NCBI GenBank assembly: GCA_932294295.1
Contig: OW028586.1
Location: 9,887,790 to 9,951,789 of the forward strand
DNA: 64,000 bases
Reading direction: 5' to 3'
From: Alitta virens
Taxonomy: Eukaryota; Annelida; Polychaeta; Phyllodocida; Nereididae
Position 1 is the stretch's first letter; each line of letters opens with the position of its first letter. The notes beneath the pieces are model-generated. The model was given only the letters and a program-made list of their open reading frames with translations, did not search any database and was not told where the DNA came from. Below are positions 20,776-32,280 of the stretch, in pieces. The position numbers were made by a program, and so were the translations under genes.

Positions 20776-21959
20776 ATTAATATAAATTTTTTCGACGAAT
20801 ACTGGAGCACAAATCATGATAATTTTGAGCAGGGATTTGTTCACATGTCACCGCGAAATCTGTATTTAATGAAAGTGATGTCATGAACTGATGATCAAAG
20901 GTGAGAAATGACTTTCAAATAATCGATTTTAAATCACAATTTTCTTGTAGATGTGGTTTTGATTTGACAAGATTATCGCAGATGGTGAAACTGATTTGCA
21001 AAATGATGTTTTGATTATTTCCAATTGCATTTCTTTATCTGTTACATTAGTGTTCTGTATGTTTCTTAATTGTCGACCCATGCAGCTCAAAAGTAATAAA
21101 AAGGTTTGTTCTCAAACCATGCATAAACAATCTGGTGCACTTTTTGCTGAAATATCCATTTTACATCCTGTTGTCACACAAATTGCACACCGGTGTACAA
21201 CACAGTTCAGAATGACATGAAATCAATTGCTTATCAAGGACCTCTGATAACTTAAAGAACTTGGAAGATTTCTTGCAATTTAATGACTCATTAAGAAGAA
21301 GCAATATCCTTAGTATACCTATCAATGTGGCAACTGTATACTATGTAAAAGAAATTCCTTGTAATAAGTTTTAACGGCATTTAATTTACATATTTCACTT
21401 GCTCATTTGTAAATATTTCACTTTGTGTTCTTCATTTTATTTCACCACCGACTTTAAATAAACTGTTATCTTATTCTATCTTAATGATGACAAAAGGCAA
21501 ACAATTCTTTTGGAAATATAGGGGAGTTAAAATTGTGTAACAAAGAGGCATTTTATTAGTTAGAAAATTTGGGGTTGACAGATTACCTTTACATCTACTT
21601 CTATGTGTATTATACAGTTGGTCCATTTTGAGCAACCGACCATGTCCAGAAATTCTGAATAAAAGGTCAGTTTGACCACTGTCCTAATCCCCTACAATCA
21701 CAATAGAACACATTTGAGGTCATACAGTGAGGCTCTGATTGCAACTAGACCTAATGAAAAAGACCTTTTGATCCTTGAGCCAAGACATTGAAAAGATTAG
21801 GAACCTCAGGGGTAATCCCTAAGGGCAAAATAAGGCCTGTTAGGTGCCCCAAAATGATCGCATGGGCAGTATAAGAACTAGGGTGGATATGGGATGGGGT
21901 TTTATGACCTGAATATCTGCAGTCAATGAATGGTTAAGTGCACATGGTGGCTATGGTGA
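20776..21959. other. AT-rich unique sequence
   Basis: A possible LINE 3' end, TTTAAATAAACTGTTATCTT, lies at 21454-21473. No gene was recognised. Confidence 0.4.
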
Positions 21960-22032
21960 CTGCAGCTGGTTGGGGCAGTGGTTAATGGGCTATGTAGCTC
22001 CTGTGAGGGGCCTAGGTTCGAATCCCAGTTAC
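21960..22032 (+). mobile_element. tRNA-like (SINE head) segment
   Basis: GCAGCTGGTTGGGGCAGTGG (A-box-like) and AGGTTCGAATCCC (B-box-like) are about 40 bp apart. The 3' sequence does not fold as a complete tRNA, so it is read as a SINE-head derivative, not a functional tRNA gene. Confidence 0.4.
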
Positions 22033-22081
22033 TCTCTCTTCTGTTGTATATGATACAATGCGGACAGTTGTTGATGAAATG

Positions 22082-22178
22082 TATCAGGGGTTAGCCAAGG
22101 AGCTATAATGAGATTTGTCTGATATAAAATATATCAGGGGTTAGCCAAGGAGCTGTAATGAGACTTGTTTGATGAAAT
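22082..22178 (+). repeat. 50-bp tandem duplication
   Basis: TATCAGGGGTTAGCCAAGGA begins two units at 22082 and 22132. Diverged copies of the core (AGCCAAGGAG..GT.ATGGGAC and TTATAGGATACAA) recur at 22732-22780 and 22979-23012. Confidence 0.7.
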
Positions 22179-22731
22179 ATACAAGAAACTGGAGCCGTGT
22201 ACATAAAACAAAAGACAAACTAGCATTTCGATCCTTGTACATATATAAGCACCCTAATCCTTTAAAACCCTTTGATTCTGCAGAAAGGCAATCTCCACTC
22301 TCCAGGCAAGTCATCATCAAGCCAGCAGTTTACTTTGGCTATCATGTCTAAAACAAGGAAAAAGAACATTAAATCATAAATCATGATTAAATCCATATGA
22401 AAAATGACGTTTTAACGTGAGGTGTTTTCTAAGCAAGAAGCAAAAGACAAATAGCAAGATAGTCAGTAGCTTTGAAGATGAAAGAGAGATGCATCAGGCT
22501 ACATACGGGCATCTTGTGTAGAGCGATCGTGCTGCCCTCTGATTGGGGTGTATGATCATCCCAGGTCCTTGCAGGTCCTCCCAAGGGCCCTAAGATCCTT
22601 TAACGGCTCTATTGACCTGTCTTCTGCTAAGGACAGATTTATGGTGTCCAAGATGGACAGAGAAAGGACACGCGTTGCTCCCCAAAGCAATTTTCTCCGC
22701 CCTGTCAGCCAAAGTGCAGTGGATACGGAGT

Positions 22732-23012
22732 AAGCCAAGGAGCCGTGATGGGACCTATAGACTTATAGGATACAAGCAAGGTAAAGGATATGTAAGGTGC
22801 AACAAATCATTTGTGTAACGTACTTCTGGATAGTTATATTTTCACTAGCTACAGTAGTACGGATAGATAATATCAACCACTGACAAAGTATTATTCAATA
22901 GAACAGTGTAAATGTTATTTAATCTGGTATTCTGTCGGTTGATCTCCATCAATTTAAAATAATTTTATGGATGGGATCAGCCAAGGAGTTGCTATCGGAC
23001 TTATAGGATACA
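22732..23012 (+). repeat. Two dispersed copies of the AGCCAAGGAG core
   Basis: AAGCCAAGGAGCCGTGATGG plus ACTTATAGGATACAAGCAA (22732-22780) and AGCCAAGGAGTTGCTATCGG plus ACTTATAGGATACAATCAA (22979-23018) are related to each other and to the tandem copies at 22082. Confidence 0.55.
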
Positions 23013-23018
23013 ATCAAT

Positions 23019-23533
23019 AGACAGTTTTAGCTAACAATAAATGCTACTGAATGTTATAATATTGTCAAGTAAATTACATAATCAGTAGCAGTGCTAGAGT
23101 TAGTTATAATGATGAGATGATTAATGATAGACATTAACCCCTCAGCACAATCACCAAATCCAACAATAAGGCGCCCATGGCTTACTAGCATTGTCCAGAT
23201 GCTGTGTTCACCGCAGGAAACCACTAGGCTCACTACATCCAACATTACAGGAACAAAGACGTGCCTGATAAACAGTTCAGGGAATTTTGATAATACAATT
23301 GTTTGGCGTTAATAATGTTGAATGGACATAAAAAGGAAGAAAATGCTGTATTCCAATGCCATTTCAGAACACATAATGATGTAGTGGATCCCATATGATG
23401 TACAAGGGAAAGACACCACCTCACAAAAATGTGTACGGCAAACTCACTAGCAGTTCTTTTTACTTAATAGTGGATTTTCACGGTAGGTTCTCTGTATTTT
23501 CACCAGGTGGCTATGACAGAATACTGCAATTCT
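23019..23533. other. Unique sequence
   Basis: No feature was recognised. Confidence 0.35.
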
Positions 23534-23570
23534 ATTGGCTGAAAAAGTTCCCGCCCTTGGCTGTGATTGG
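23534..23570. promoter_or_regulatory. Candidate promoter: CCAAT - E2F-like - CCAAT
   Basis: Inverted CCAAT boxes ATTGG at 23534-23538 and 23566-23570 are exactly 32 bp apart, a spacing typical of paired NF-Y sites. TTCCCGCCC (23548-23556, E2F-like) lies between them. About 150 bp downstream is an ATG (23721) after a purine-rich leader. This is motif-based only. Confidence 0.4.
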
Positions 23571-23720
23571 TTGAAGCAAAGTGCATCCAAGCAGCAGTAT
23601 TTTTAGTGCATTTTAATGTATATTTGACACTTTATCATTTTAGTTGATGTTTGTTATTTTTCAGAGAAAGGTATATTTATTGAATCAGTTAGTTATTACC
23701 TATTGTGTCTGAAAAGCAAA

Positions 23721-23789
23721 ATGAGTAAGAAGAGGAGAGGAAAGACTTATGTCCTAATTCAGGGCTGTTCATTGAAAAGACTCTACTGA
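23721..23789 (+). CDS. Possible 22-codon ORF downstream of the CCAAT/E2F cluster
   Basis: ATG in a favourable A-rich context (GCAAAATGA) opens a frame reading MSKKRRGKTYVLIQGCSLKR plus two residues before TGA. The basic KKRRGK start is notable. No family was recognised and no donor site that would extend it was seen. It may be a short upstream ORF, a broken first exon, or chance. Confidence 0.12.
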   Translation: MSKKRRGKTYVLIQGCSLKRLY

Positions 23790-24627
23790 AAGAATTCTAA
23801 AGCTCACCAATATATGCAAGGCACAGTGAAAGCTATACAGTAGTACACACTGTTGGTGAGTGAGACTGACAAATTGTCGTTTGTAACCCAAGTAACAGAT
23901 TGCACTTTGCAACTCCTGCACCCTAAGCTGTTGTAGAAAACTCTGAACTCTGCAGTCTGCACTTGTGATAAGTTGGCTCAAAGCGAAGTTATTCCGAGTT
24001 GAATCCCTTTTCTCTGTGAACACAAGTTAGGCCATCGGTCACAGGAATCCTAGAGGAGGGAGGCAAATTCATGCAATCCCTTGTTTCTGTTGCCAAAGCC
24101 TTTTCTAGCCATGTTCTCTCCACAGACTGTTGTTCCTTGAACATAACACTAGAATCTCAGTCATCCTGGCCAACCGGTAGGCTGCTTAGTCGGACCCTCC
24201 TGCTTTAATTACCAATTTAGCAGTGATTGATAGCACTGCCTTGATTAAAGTGTCACCTCGCGTTAGATTCTATGTATTTGCAATGGGAGAGGAGTGAGCC
24301 GGGGCGCTCCCTCAAGTGCCGTTCTTTTTCTGTTGAGTGTGCATCCTCCTCAGTAAAAGATCAATCCTGACGCCCCAGGACCAGGGACAACAGGTAGGGG
24401 CTAAGCCCTCGACGCGTCCTGGATTGCTGGGCCACCATTTATGAGGGCACTTGGCGCCGCTCATGCATAGAAGCTCAATTAACACCTAACAATGACGCCC
24501 TGGCAGCAAGCTAATGATGCTGAGGACCTTGCATACAGTTGGCTGCTAGGACACAGCATATTGAGAAAATCACCTCACTAAAGCAAACTTTATAGCCACT
24601 TAAATGCAGCTGTGCTTGCTTACTTGT
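23790..24627. other. Unique sequence
   Basis: No gene or repeat was recognised. Confidence 0.35.
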
Positions 24628-24848
24628 ACTGCTGCCCTCTAAGGCAAGTTTTTGCTGCTAACGAGGGTTGATTGATGATGTAAAGGTCTTTTGTGACCTC
24701 TGCGTGTCTATAAAAGTCATTCATTCATGAGATTATTGACTCGAGAGAGGAAGAAGCCAACCCATGTTACCCTTTTACCACAGGAGATTTTTCACCTGCT
24801 TCAGCATAGACACCCAGTGCAGGGCACATACAGTCACCTCACCTAGGA
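24628..24848 (-). mobile_element. Truncated SINE2b copy
   Basis: The minus-strand tail (CAACCCTCGTTAGCAGCAAA, AGAGGGCAGCAG) and part of the body are present. The tRNA head is missing. A 60-bp unrelated stretch (24678-24738) splits it. Confidence 0.65.
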
Positions 24849-24876
24849 CAATGTAGGAGTAATGTCTGATTTGGTA

Positions 24877-25176
24877 TAAATATAGATATGGGAAGTGCAG
24901 CCTTCTGAGGCAAGTTTTTTTAGCTGCTATCGAGGGTTGATTGATGAGGTGAGAGAGGAGGAGTCCATCCATGTTACACAAATTTACCCCATGGATGGGA
25001 TCGTTTACTTGCCTCAGCATAGACACTGAGTATGAGGGACCGCCCATTTAAAGTCTCATCCGAATGACATCCAGCTGGGATGATGCTCATGAAAGGTGCC
25101 CGGGCCTGGGATTGAACCCGGGTCCTTCAGAGGAGCAGGCAAGCATCTTACCACTAGACCACCCAGCTAAATATAG
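24877..25176 (-). mobile_element. SINE2b copy with 9-bp target-site duplication
   Basis: The body, 24886-25167, has its tRNA head at the right (AGCTGGGTGGTCTAGTGGTA; B box GGGTTCAATCCC) and the SINE2b tail at the left ending CTGCACTTCCCATATC. TAAATATAG is repeated at 24877-24885 and 25168-25176. It lies 37 bp from the truncated copy in the same orientation. Confidence 0.85.
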
Positions 25177-27200
25177 TAGGGTTCAGAATAAATGTGTTTA
25201 TTTTCTTTCTTATTCCATTGTAATTTGTGTTGTTTCTTAGTGATTAATGACCATAATGATGGCAAGAAGCGAAAAATATTATCATTGACAAGATATGAAA
25301 CTTTAAGGTATTTGTTCCATAGTGATATATTTTTGTCAGCTAGAAAGTTCGGGTTTGACTTATTGGTAAGCTAGCATTTCTGTCCGTTTTGTGCTGGTCC
25401 ATGCTTTTTTTTAAGAAGAAAAAAAAAAGACTGCAAAAACAGGTGGACATTCTCTTTAACCCCTGCTATAACTTTAAAAGAGCTTTTGATTTTTCAATTC
25501 AATTCCACTTCAATCTGTTCAGTTCTACTGGGCTTTCTTCCACAAGCTGGCAGGCATCTGCATACGGCTGATCATTATGACCTTTCCTTCCTCATGAAGG
25601 TCACAAGAAGGATCCAATTATCCGGCCAGGCGACCCTGGGCCCTGCTAGGAACAATCTTAGCCGTAAGGCTGTGGAGGGGACTCTTATTAACTGAATTAT
25701 GACTCAATGAAATGTCCCAATATTTGTGCCTTTGACCTGATAATGGTGACTGTTTGGCCTGCTGGGGTAATAGAATGAAGGGCGAGTGGACTCAAGGAAC
25801 CTCCAGCGCCCTTTTGATCAAAGACGAAATCAGAGGGCCAGAAAATCGACTACTCTTGGGGCAAGAGGACTTCCACAGGACACTCCCACTTGGAGGGGGG
25901 CACTTGCAAGTCTTAATATCTAAAAAATAAAATAAAAATAGTAAGATTAACTAGAAGTTTGCGTCATATATTTAAGAAAGTAATTTACATTTTTTCTCAT
26001 TAATGACAACATACAATGGCTCTATAATTGTAAAGTGAATATTTTTTGATAAGATAGAACTTTGATATATGTAATATGACATTTTGACCAAAAATAAATA
26101 AAAAATTGACTGTTTTACCTTCTTCTTTTTTTAATATTATATAAATGCGGATAATTAACCAACATTTTTGGTTAAATTAACCCAAATATTGTACCTTGAC
26201 CTCACAATTATACAACTCTATTGGGTTAAATTAACCATTTTTGATTCACTAATCAGACAGTAAGGTCAAACAATATTCTTGGTTGATTAATAAATCAATT
26301 GGTCAGTTTCATATTGATAAATATGGAGTGCATTTATGTCAAGTGAAATGGGACCGGCCAATCTGTCCCTCCTCAGTCACACCTCGGTCAGTTTAACTGA
26401 AACAATTTGGTTAGGAAATCTCTAAATGACGCGGTGTCTGCCAAGGAGGAGAAATTAATCCAAATTTATGAATTTAGTTATTTTTTAACAGCTCATATCT
26501 TAACACAGATGTGTTAACGAGTATAATTTCCTGTCAAAGTATTCTTTAGTTTTGGTTTTAAGATTGGCCTGACTTAAATTAGACATCAACAAACTTGGGC
26601 AGTTCATTTAAAGGAAGCACCCTCCCCCAGCCACAGTTCATAAGGACTTCCTGGGACACTAACCGCGTTACCGCCAGCCGAGCAGATTCGCCAGTCTGTT
26701 GCTAGGAGGCGATTTGTTGATAGCAGCAAGAGGAAGCAGAGAGGCATCTTGGGTAATCTATTTAGACCCACTCTCCTCTCCACTGATAACAAACACAGGC
26801 GAAGAGCGACGTTTGTCCAGGGGTTTGCACAAATCTTTACAGTCGACAGAAAAGTTTGAATGGCAAATCAAAGAGAGTGGCCTTTTGCTGAACTCAGGTT
26901 CCTGCTCCTAAAAACAGCACAAAGAGAATATTTGGTAAAACTGCTCCTTGATTTGGAAGGGCAAAGGAACTTCGGGGTAACATTAGATGATTGTCAGATA
27001 GGGTTTTTGTCAGAATGTCTGTGCAGATCTTGTGTCTGTCTGCCTGGGCTGTCTGTCTGTCTACCTGGCTGTCTTTTAAAACAATACTTAAAGGCAGAGT
27101 TGCTTCTGTCTGCCTGGATGTCTTAAAGACAGTTCTTTGTCTTATTTTTTATTTTCTTTATGGGGTGTTTGATGAAGTGGCAGAACGATACTGGCCATCA
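25177..27200. other. Unique sequence, no recognised gene
   Basis: 2 kb of non-repetitive DNA. GC is higher at 25600-25900 and 26600-26830. Frames of 60-88 codons carry no recognisable domain. Confidence 0.4.
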
Positions 27201-27268
27201 AGTGGCTGAGCTTGAACCTGAATCCAAGATCAGCCAAAATACATCTTAACCACTGAGCCACAACACCA
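27201..27268 (-). mobile_element. tRNA-like SINE head (third type)
   Basis: The minus strand reads GGTGTTGTGGCTCAGTGGTT (A-box-like) and GGATTCAGGTTCAAGC (B-box-like). The bodies of SINE1 and SINE2 do not follow. Confidence 0.4.
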
Positions 27269-27273
27269 CTTTA

Positions 27274-27670
27274 TTGGGAATTGGTGGCCTATTTATCAGC
27301 TCCACTAAAGGTCCCGGGTACGAACCATTGCCCAGGCTTTCTTCATGAGCTACATTTCCATGCCATTTGAAATGTTAAATTGATGGTGCCTTGTGTTCTG
27401 TATCTATGTTGGGGAAAGTAAAAGACCCCACCAATGGTGCCAGCTTAAATGTGTAATATGGTGTGGACTCCATGCCTTATCAACTCATCATTAAATCTGC
27501 CTCTAACAGTAAACTTTATCTACAGACCATGCAGTACATTGCAAAGTAGAAGAACCCAACAATGGTGTAAATCAGCAAACATGATGTGGACTCAAAGCTT
27601 CATGAATTATTATCTCATCATTACGTCTACCTCTAACGATTGATCTTACAGCTGAATCTTCAGCATGGAG
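27274..27670 (+). mobile_element. SINE2 copy with duplicated tail region
   Basis: Head (GGTGGCCTATTTATCAGCTC, GGTCCCGGGTACGAACC), body and tail are recognisable. The segment CCCC/ACCAATGGTG to CATTACGTCTACCTC appears twice (27425-27500 and 27549-27640), so the 3' half is tandemly duplicated and diverged. Confidence 0.7.
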
Positions 27671-28144
27671 ATTAAGTCAACACAACAGGTAGCTCGTGAG
27701 CCAAGCATGATAAGGTGTGTGGCTGCTGAGGCAGCGGTTGGTAATCCATCAATATCATGCTGCGAGGATCTTCTCAGGTGACAATCAACTCCCAATCTAG
27801 AGTTTTGTGAGCCCAAACGATTGTCCTCTTTGCTGAACAGTCTTCATTCTCAATCATGATTTATTCGTCTTGTAAACAAGCGTTTTGCCGGCCCAGTGCT
27901 TGTGTCATGACTACGCGCTGAGCAAACTGTGTGCAAACTCCCAGACTCGTGCCTGCCTGGAGGTGGCAGGCAGACCTACTGTTTGGACTTGATTGTCTTA
28001 CCCGCCAGATCAAAACACTGTGAGAGCCAACCAGCCTGTGAGCCAAAGAGAAAACAGCTAGTGACAATTACCCTCGCCCCAGTCAATAGAGAGTGGGGTC
28101 GCATGTCGCTGGCAGGTAATCGGAGTAAGCTGTCGATGATCATA
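27671..28144. other. Unique sequence
   Basis: No gene was recognised. Confidence 0.35.
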
Positions 28145-28190
28145 CCCCCCCCCCCCACCACTGAATGAGAGCGTTAATAGGGGGGGGGGG
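28145..28190. repeat. C12 / G11 hairpin
   Basis: C12 (28145-28156) followed by ACCAC, and G11 (28180-28190) followed by TTGGTGG, form a GC-only stem with a loop of about 20 nt. Each arm could also form i-motif or G-quadruplex structure. Confidence 0.8.
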
Positions 28191-28265
28191 TTGGTGGTTA
28201 CCTGGAAATCAAGAATTTACCTGAAACTTTTCTGTGGATTGAGGAGCTGTGTTTCCGTTGGATCC

Positions 28266-28576
28266 AGCAGCTGGGTGGCCTAATGGTTAAGGCATCCGCC
28301 AATTCAATATTGGCCAGCTATGCTGAAGGTCCCGGGTTCGATCCCTGGCCCAGGCGCTCTTCATGAGCTACATCCCAGCAGCTGGATGTCGATCGCATGA
28401 GACGTTAAGTTGGAGGTTCCTTGTACTCGGTGTCTATGCTGAGGCAAGTGAAAGACCCCACCCATGGAGTAAATGTTTAACATGGTGTGGACTCCAAGCC
28501 TTATCATCTCATCATTACGTCTGCCTCTGCCAGCTGGTCCTATAAGCTTCAGACCCAGTAGCATTGAGACATTGTG
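28266..28576 (+). mobile_element. SINE2 copy, full length (best reference)
   Basis: A box TGGCCTAATGGTTAAGGC and B box GGTTCGATCCC are both intact. The body runs through CTTCATGAGCTACATCCCAG, CTTGTACTCGGTGTCTATGC and AACATGGTGTGGACTCCAAG to the tail CATTACGTCTGCCTCTGCCA and CAGACCCAGTAGCATTGAGA. The tail ends in GACATT repeats instead of TACAA. Confidence 0.9.
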
Positions 28577-28630
28577 ACATTGATTGTGGATTTCATGGTA
28601 ATATGACATTAAACACTAAAGTAGAATCCA

Positions 28631-28705
28631 GCATTATGACCACCTCACAATTAAGAATGATGTATAAGACCTCTCCATTTAGTTCACCTCGCCACTAAGG
28701 CACTA
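28631..28705 (+). repeat. 17-bp motif family, diverged units
   Basis: ACCTCACAATTAAGAAT, then TATAAGACC, then ACCTCGCCACTAAGGC. It lies 55 bp after the SINE2 tail. Confidence 0.5.
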
Positions 28706-29540
28706 GCACCAGTGAATTGCGAATCAATTGCAGATTGAATGAATAGGTTCCACTGAAATTCTAGATACATGTATTTTCCTTGGTTTAGTGCAGTATAGCG
28801 GACCCAAATTTATGCCCATATTTAGCGCCCATTAAAAATCAAATTTTATCAAATATTTCACAAGTTTGAAGTTCTAGCACAATTAAAATAACATTTGGTG
28901 TAGATAAGAGGGGGTTGAGGGCAGGAGCCCCCAAGAAAAAGAAAAAATAAACGCTGTCTTTACCGTGAAGATGAAACCGCCGTCATAACTACATCAACGA
29001 GACTAGCTAAATATAGTCATAAATCTAGGTCCGCTATACTGTACTTTTTCCAACCATGGAATCCCTCCTCAACACCAATTTAATGTTAAGGCATTGTTCT
29101 TGGTTTAACTTGCAGCCAATTTATGTTGCTCTCTACATAATATATATATTTTTTACTGCATTGTATCTTCTATTCCATTATCTGCTATTTTTTATTGCAT
29201 TTTTTATCATGCTGTATATTGCATTTAGTTTATATTGCATATTGCAATTGTCTATTATTGCCTTATTTTGTACTACTTTCTGTTACTCATTTTCTAATCT
29301 CTCACTCTTCGTTTTCATGAATTCTTCACACCTTTAAACCACACAATTTTACCCCCCTTCTCCTTCACAAAAAATTCCTAAATTTTATGATCAGGGCACA
29401 AGTTACCCCACAAGTCAAAACCCCCAGCCACTAATCTTCCTTTTATCAACAAACTTCCGCATAATGAATAACCAACAGGGGTAATATCGCCAAATATCAC
29501 CCTCTCAAATGTCATTGCCCAATCGAACCCCAGCTCCTCC
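28706..29540. other. AT-rich unique sequence
   Basis: A T-rich stretch (29100-29300). The hydrophobic F/L/Y frame there reflects composition. No gene was called. Confidence 0.4.
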
Positions 29541-29612
29541 GAGTCACATGATCTCCCAGGTCACGTTGACACGTCATGACATTGATCACGTGACCTTGTA
29601 ACGCCACCTAGC
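29541..29612. promoter_or_regulatory. E-box and half-site cluster
   Basis: GTCACATGAT, AGGTCACGTTGAC, CACGTCATGAC and GATCACGTGACC, then ACGCCACCTAGCGC, lie within 72 bp. They resemble MITF/TFE/USF E-boxes, a nuclear-receptor half-site and a CTCF-like core. Function is inferred. Confidence 0.35.
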
Positions 29613-29710
29613 GCTCAATCGAATAAACCGGGGAGTTTTTTTTAAAGTTCTGACAAGAAAGATAGTTGGCTTAATTGGTCTTTAAAAATTATGATTCTGT
29701 TTATCTTGTT

Positions 29711-29737
29711 AGCTATTAGCTATCTATCTATCTATCC

Positions 29738-29810
<73 letters not shown>

Positions 29811-29811
29811 A

Positions 29812-29845
<34 letters not shown>

Positions 29846-29949
29846 CTCTATATTTTTACCTATCTATCTATCAATCCCTCTATCCATCTATCTATCTATC
29901 CATCTATCTATCTATCTATCAATCCCTCTATCCATCTATCTATCTATCC

Positions 29950-29983
<34 letters not shown>

Positions 29984-30033
29984 ATTTTAACCTATCTATC
30001 TATCAATCCCTCTATCCATCTATCTATCTATCC

Positions 30034-30080
<47 letters not shown>

Positions 30081-30081
30081 C

Positions 30082-30127
<46 letters not shown>

Positions 30128-30300
30128 TTATCTCGCTATCTCTCTATCTATCTATCTCTCTATCTCTCTATCTCTATCTATCTCTCTATATTTTTACCTA
30201 TCTATCTATCTATCTATCTATCCATATATCCATCTATCTACCTATCTATCTATCTAGCTATATCTCTCCATCTCTATATCTATATATCTATCTATCCCCC
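29711..30300 (+). repeat. (TCTA)n microsatellite, 590 bp, with higher-order blocks
   Basis: TATATTTTTACCTATC-type interruptions at about 29848, 29982 and 30186 and CAATCCCTCTATCCATCTAT at about 29872, 29919 and 30004 recur. Segments of about 45 and 134 bp have been duplicated. The I-Y-L-S frame is spurious. Confidence 0.95.
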
Positions 30301-31379
30301 TATTCATTTCTTATGAAGTTATATTAGGTTATAAAAACAGGGGAGAAAAACGTTTCTGTATTCAACACAATATCAATTTTCCTATTGTCTTTTTCCCCTC
30401 ATTCTCGCTTATCGTTTCTGTATTTAAACCTGCTTCAATGTAATGAAAAAAGACATTTTTGTGGCATGTCAGAGTGTGAGTGGGGAGGGAGAGGGGGGGG
30501 GGTGCGTCAGAGGGCAGGCCCGGTCGGCGGTTCCCTTGGGGGCAGCAACACTCTGGCCGAAGACCTAACCCTTCTCCCCCCTCGAGTGGAACAAAGAGGA
30601 GGGGGGGATAAAGCAGACACCCCCTTCTGTCAATCACCATGCCTCCATTACATTACCCCCTCCCTGGGGCGCCCCCTACAACGCTTGAGCTTATTGGTAT
30701 GCGCCTCTACCTTTTTCTGAAGGGCATAACTGTAATGAGACATGATTGTTCAGCTAGCGTATGTATATTTCATAGATTTTATGCATCCCTCGTGATTGCA
30801 TATGTGAAGGATTGAAGTCTTTGCTTCGACTAATACTGACGGCCCCCCAACCCCCAGCAAATCTTGAGACTTGATCAAGAATTGTCTGCCCCCACCCCTT
30901 TGCCCCCTCCTCTCAGAAATGCCCCCCCCCCCCCCTCTCAAAGCACCCCGTGAGCTGCCTACTAAATGATCTAAACCATATGGTACCCACAGCCACACAA
31001 TTCCTTCATTAAATGCCATTTTATGACACTTATTGATGTTTCATGTCATAAAGATCTGCTGCATTTCAATACCTCCCCAAGAAAAATTCCCTTATCCAAG
31101 AAATTTCCAGCACCATGAGTGTGTCTTGTATAAGCATGCTCTGCAGAGACCTATCGTCAATAGCATTTTACAGGCCCAAAGTTGTGCATTTCAAATTCAA
31201 TTTACCCAAAACTTTGCAAACATATACCATCATGCTATTCAGAAAATATGTTCTTAATAATAAAAATTAATGAAACTACTTTATTTTTCTTTTTAATAAC
31301 AAACAAACATTTTTAATAAAAATAGAAAGATTTGGGTTTTCTATGCATACACGTGGCAGGGCAAGTCTTTTTTTTTTAG
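30301..31379. other. Unique sequence with G/C homopolymers
   Basis: G9 near 30494, G8 near 30600 and a C15 run near 30921-30935 occur in a GC-rich patch (30480-30930). The frames on both strands are not recognisable. Confidence 0.4.
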
Positions 31380-31480
31380 TGGGTAAATGTGAACTCCTGT
31401 GGATTTTCGAATATTATCATCTCATCATTACGTCTGCCTCTGGCAACTGGTCATGTAATCTCACTAAGATTCAAACCATC
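31380..31480 (+). mobile_element. SINE2 3' half feeding a TACAA run
   Basis: GGGTAAATGTGAACTCCTGT and CATCTCATCATTACGTCTGC match the SINE2 3' half. TACAA units (31486-31533) start where the tail ends. Confidence 0.75.
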
Positions 31481-31485
31481 CAATA

Positions 31486-31533
31486 CAGTACAATACAATA
31501 CAATACAATACCAAAAAATACAATACAATACAT
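31486..31533 (+). repeat. (TACAA)n run
   Basis: Short pentanucleotide run at the end of a SINE2 tail. Confidence 0.85.
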
Positions 31534-32280
31534 TTTTCAGATTTTTGAATGAAAAATAGTTGACAGACTTGCAATCTCAGTCCTAGCATAGGTCACGTGT
31601 GACCATAACATTTCTCAGTCATTTGCGAGACTTCATTTGTGACTATGATGTTGTGACAGTCAATTTGACGTGTCAGTTGATGGCATTCACGTTCCAAGTG
31701 ACCTCTAGCCTAGCAACGACCTCTAGGGCTGGCAGGGAACTAGGTCAATTACCGCCTCGTTATGAGCTCAGTGGTCATTGACAAGTGACACAGAGGCTCA
31801 ATAGAACAGTGGGCGATAATGGAAGGAAAGAAGGAAACAATGGCTGATTAGGACAATAGGAGGTCCTGGGTGTCAATTGCAGCTGTTTAGGGGAGGAATC
31901 TAAACAGATCTAAACAACTTGAGGCCAACTAAACAACCGGAATGAGCTGCTTGAATTGAGTTCAGCGTTTGGGACACAGTCTCTTGCAGGATGGTGAACT
32001 GGCCCACATTGCAATCAAACGTAACAGACAGACTTGATTAGGAAGCAGATTGCAATGGCCTCAGGCACTTCCAAACTTAAACAAAAGCAGAGTTCTTCAG
32101 AATTCAAAGATTGTCACTCCCGACCACCTCCTCACGTCACAAACAAGGCACTCAAAAGCTAAAGATCCCTTAAATATTTACACCAATTAAAGCCATTGTC
32201 GCAAACCTGTCAATCAACACTCGCAGGCAGATGATCGGCATGTCAATGCTAAAGAAATGGGTAGTGAATTTTTATTAGAG
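31534..32280. other. Unique sequence
   Basis: No gene was recognised. Confidence 0.4.

Noticed and set aside
28266..28350. Possible functional tRNA gene (intact A and B boxes)
   Set aside because: The sequence continues into the common SINE2 body, the cloverleaf is imperfect, and the same head recurs in many dispersed copies. The same applies to 12579-12859, 34352 and 21960.
29056..29337. Hydrophobic 93-codon frame resembling a multi-pass membrane protein
   Set aside because: T-rich sequence makes F, L, I and Y codons by composition. No family match and no charged loops.
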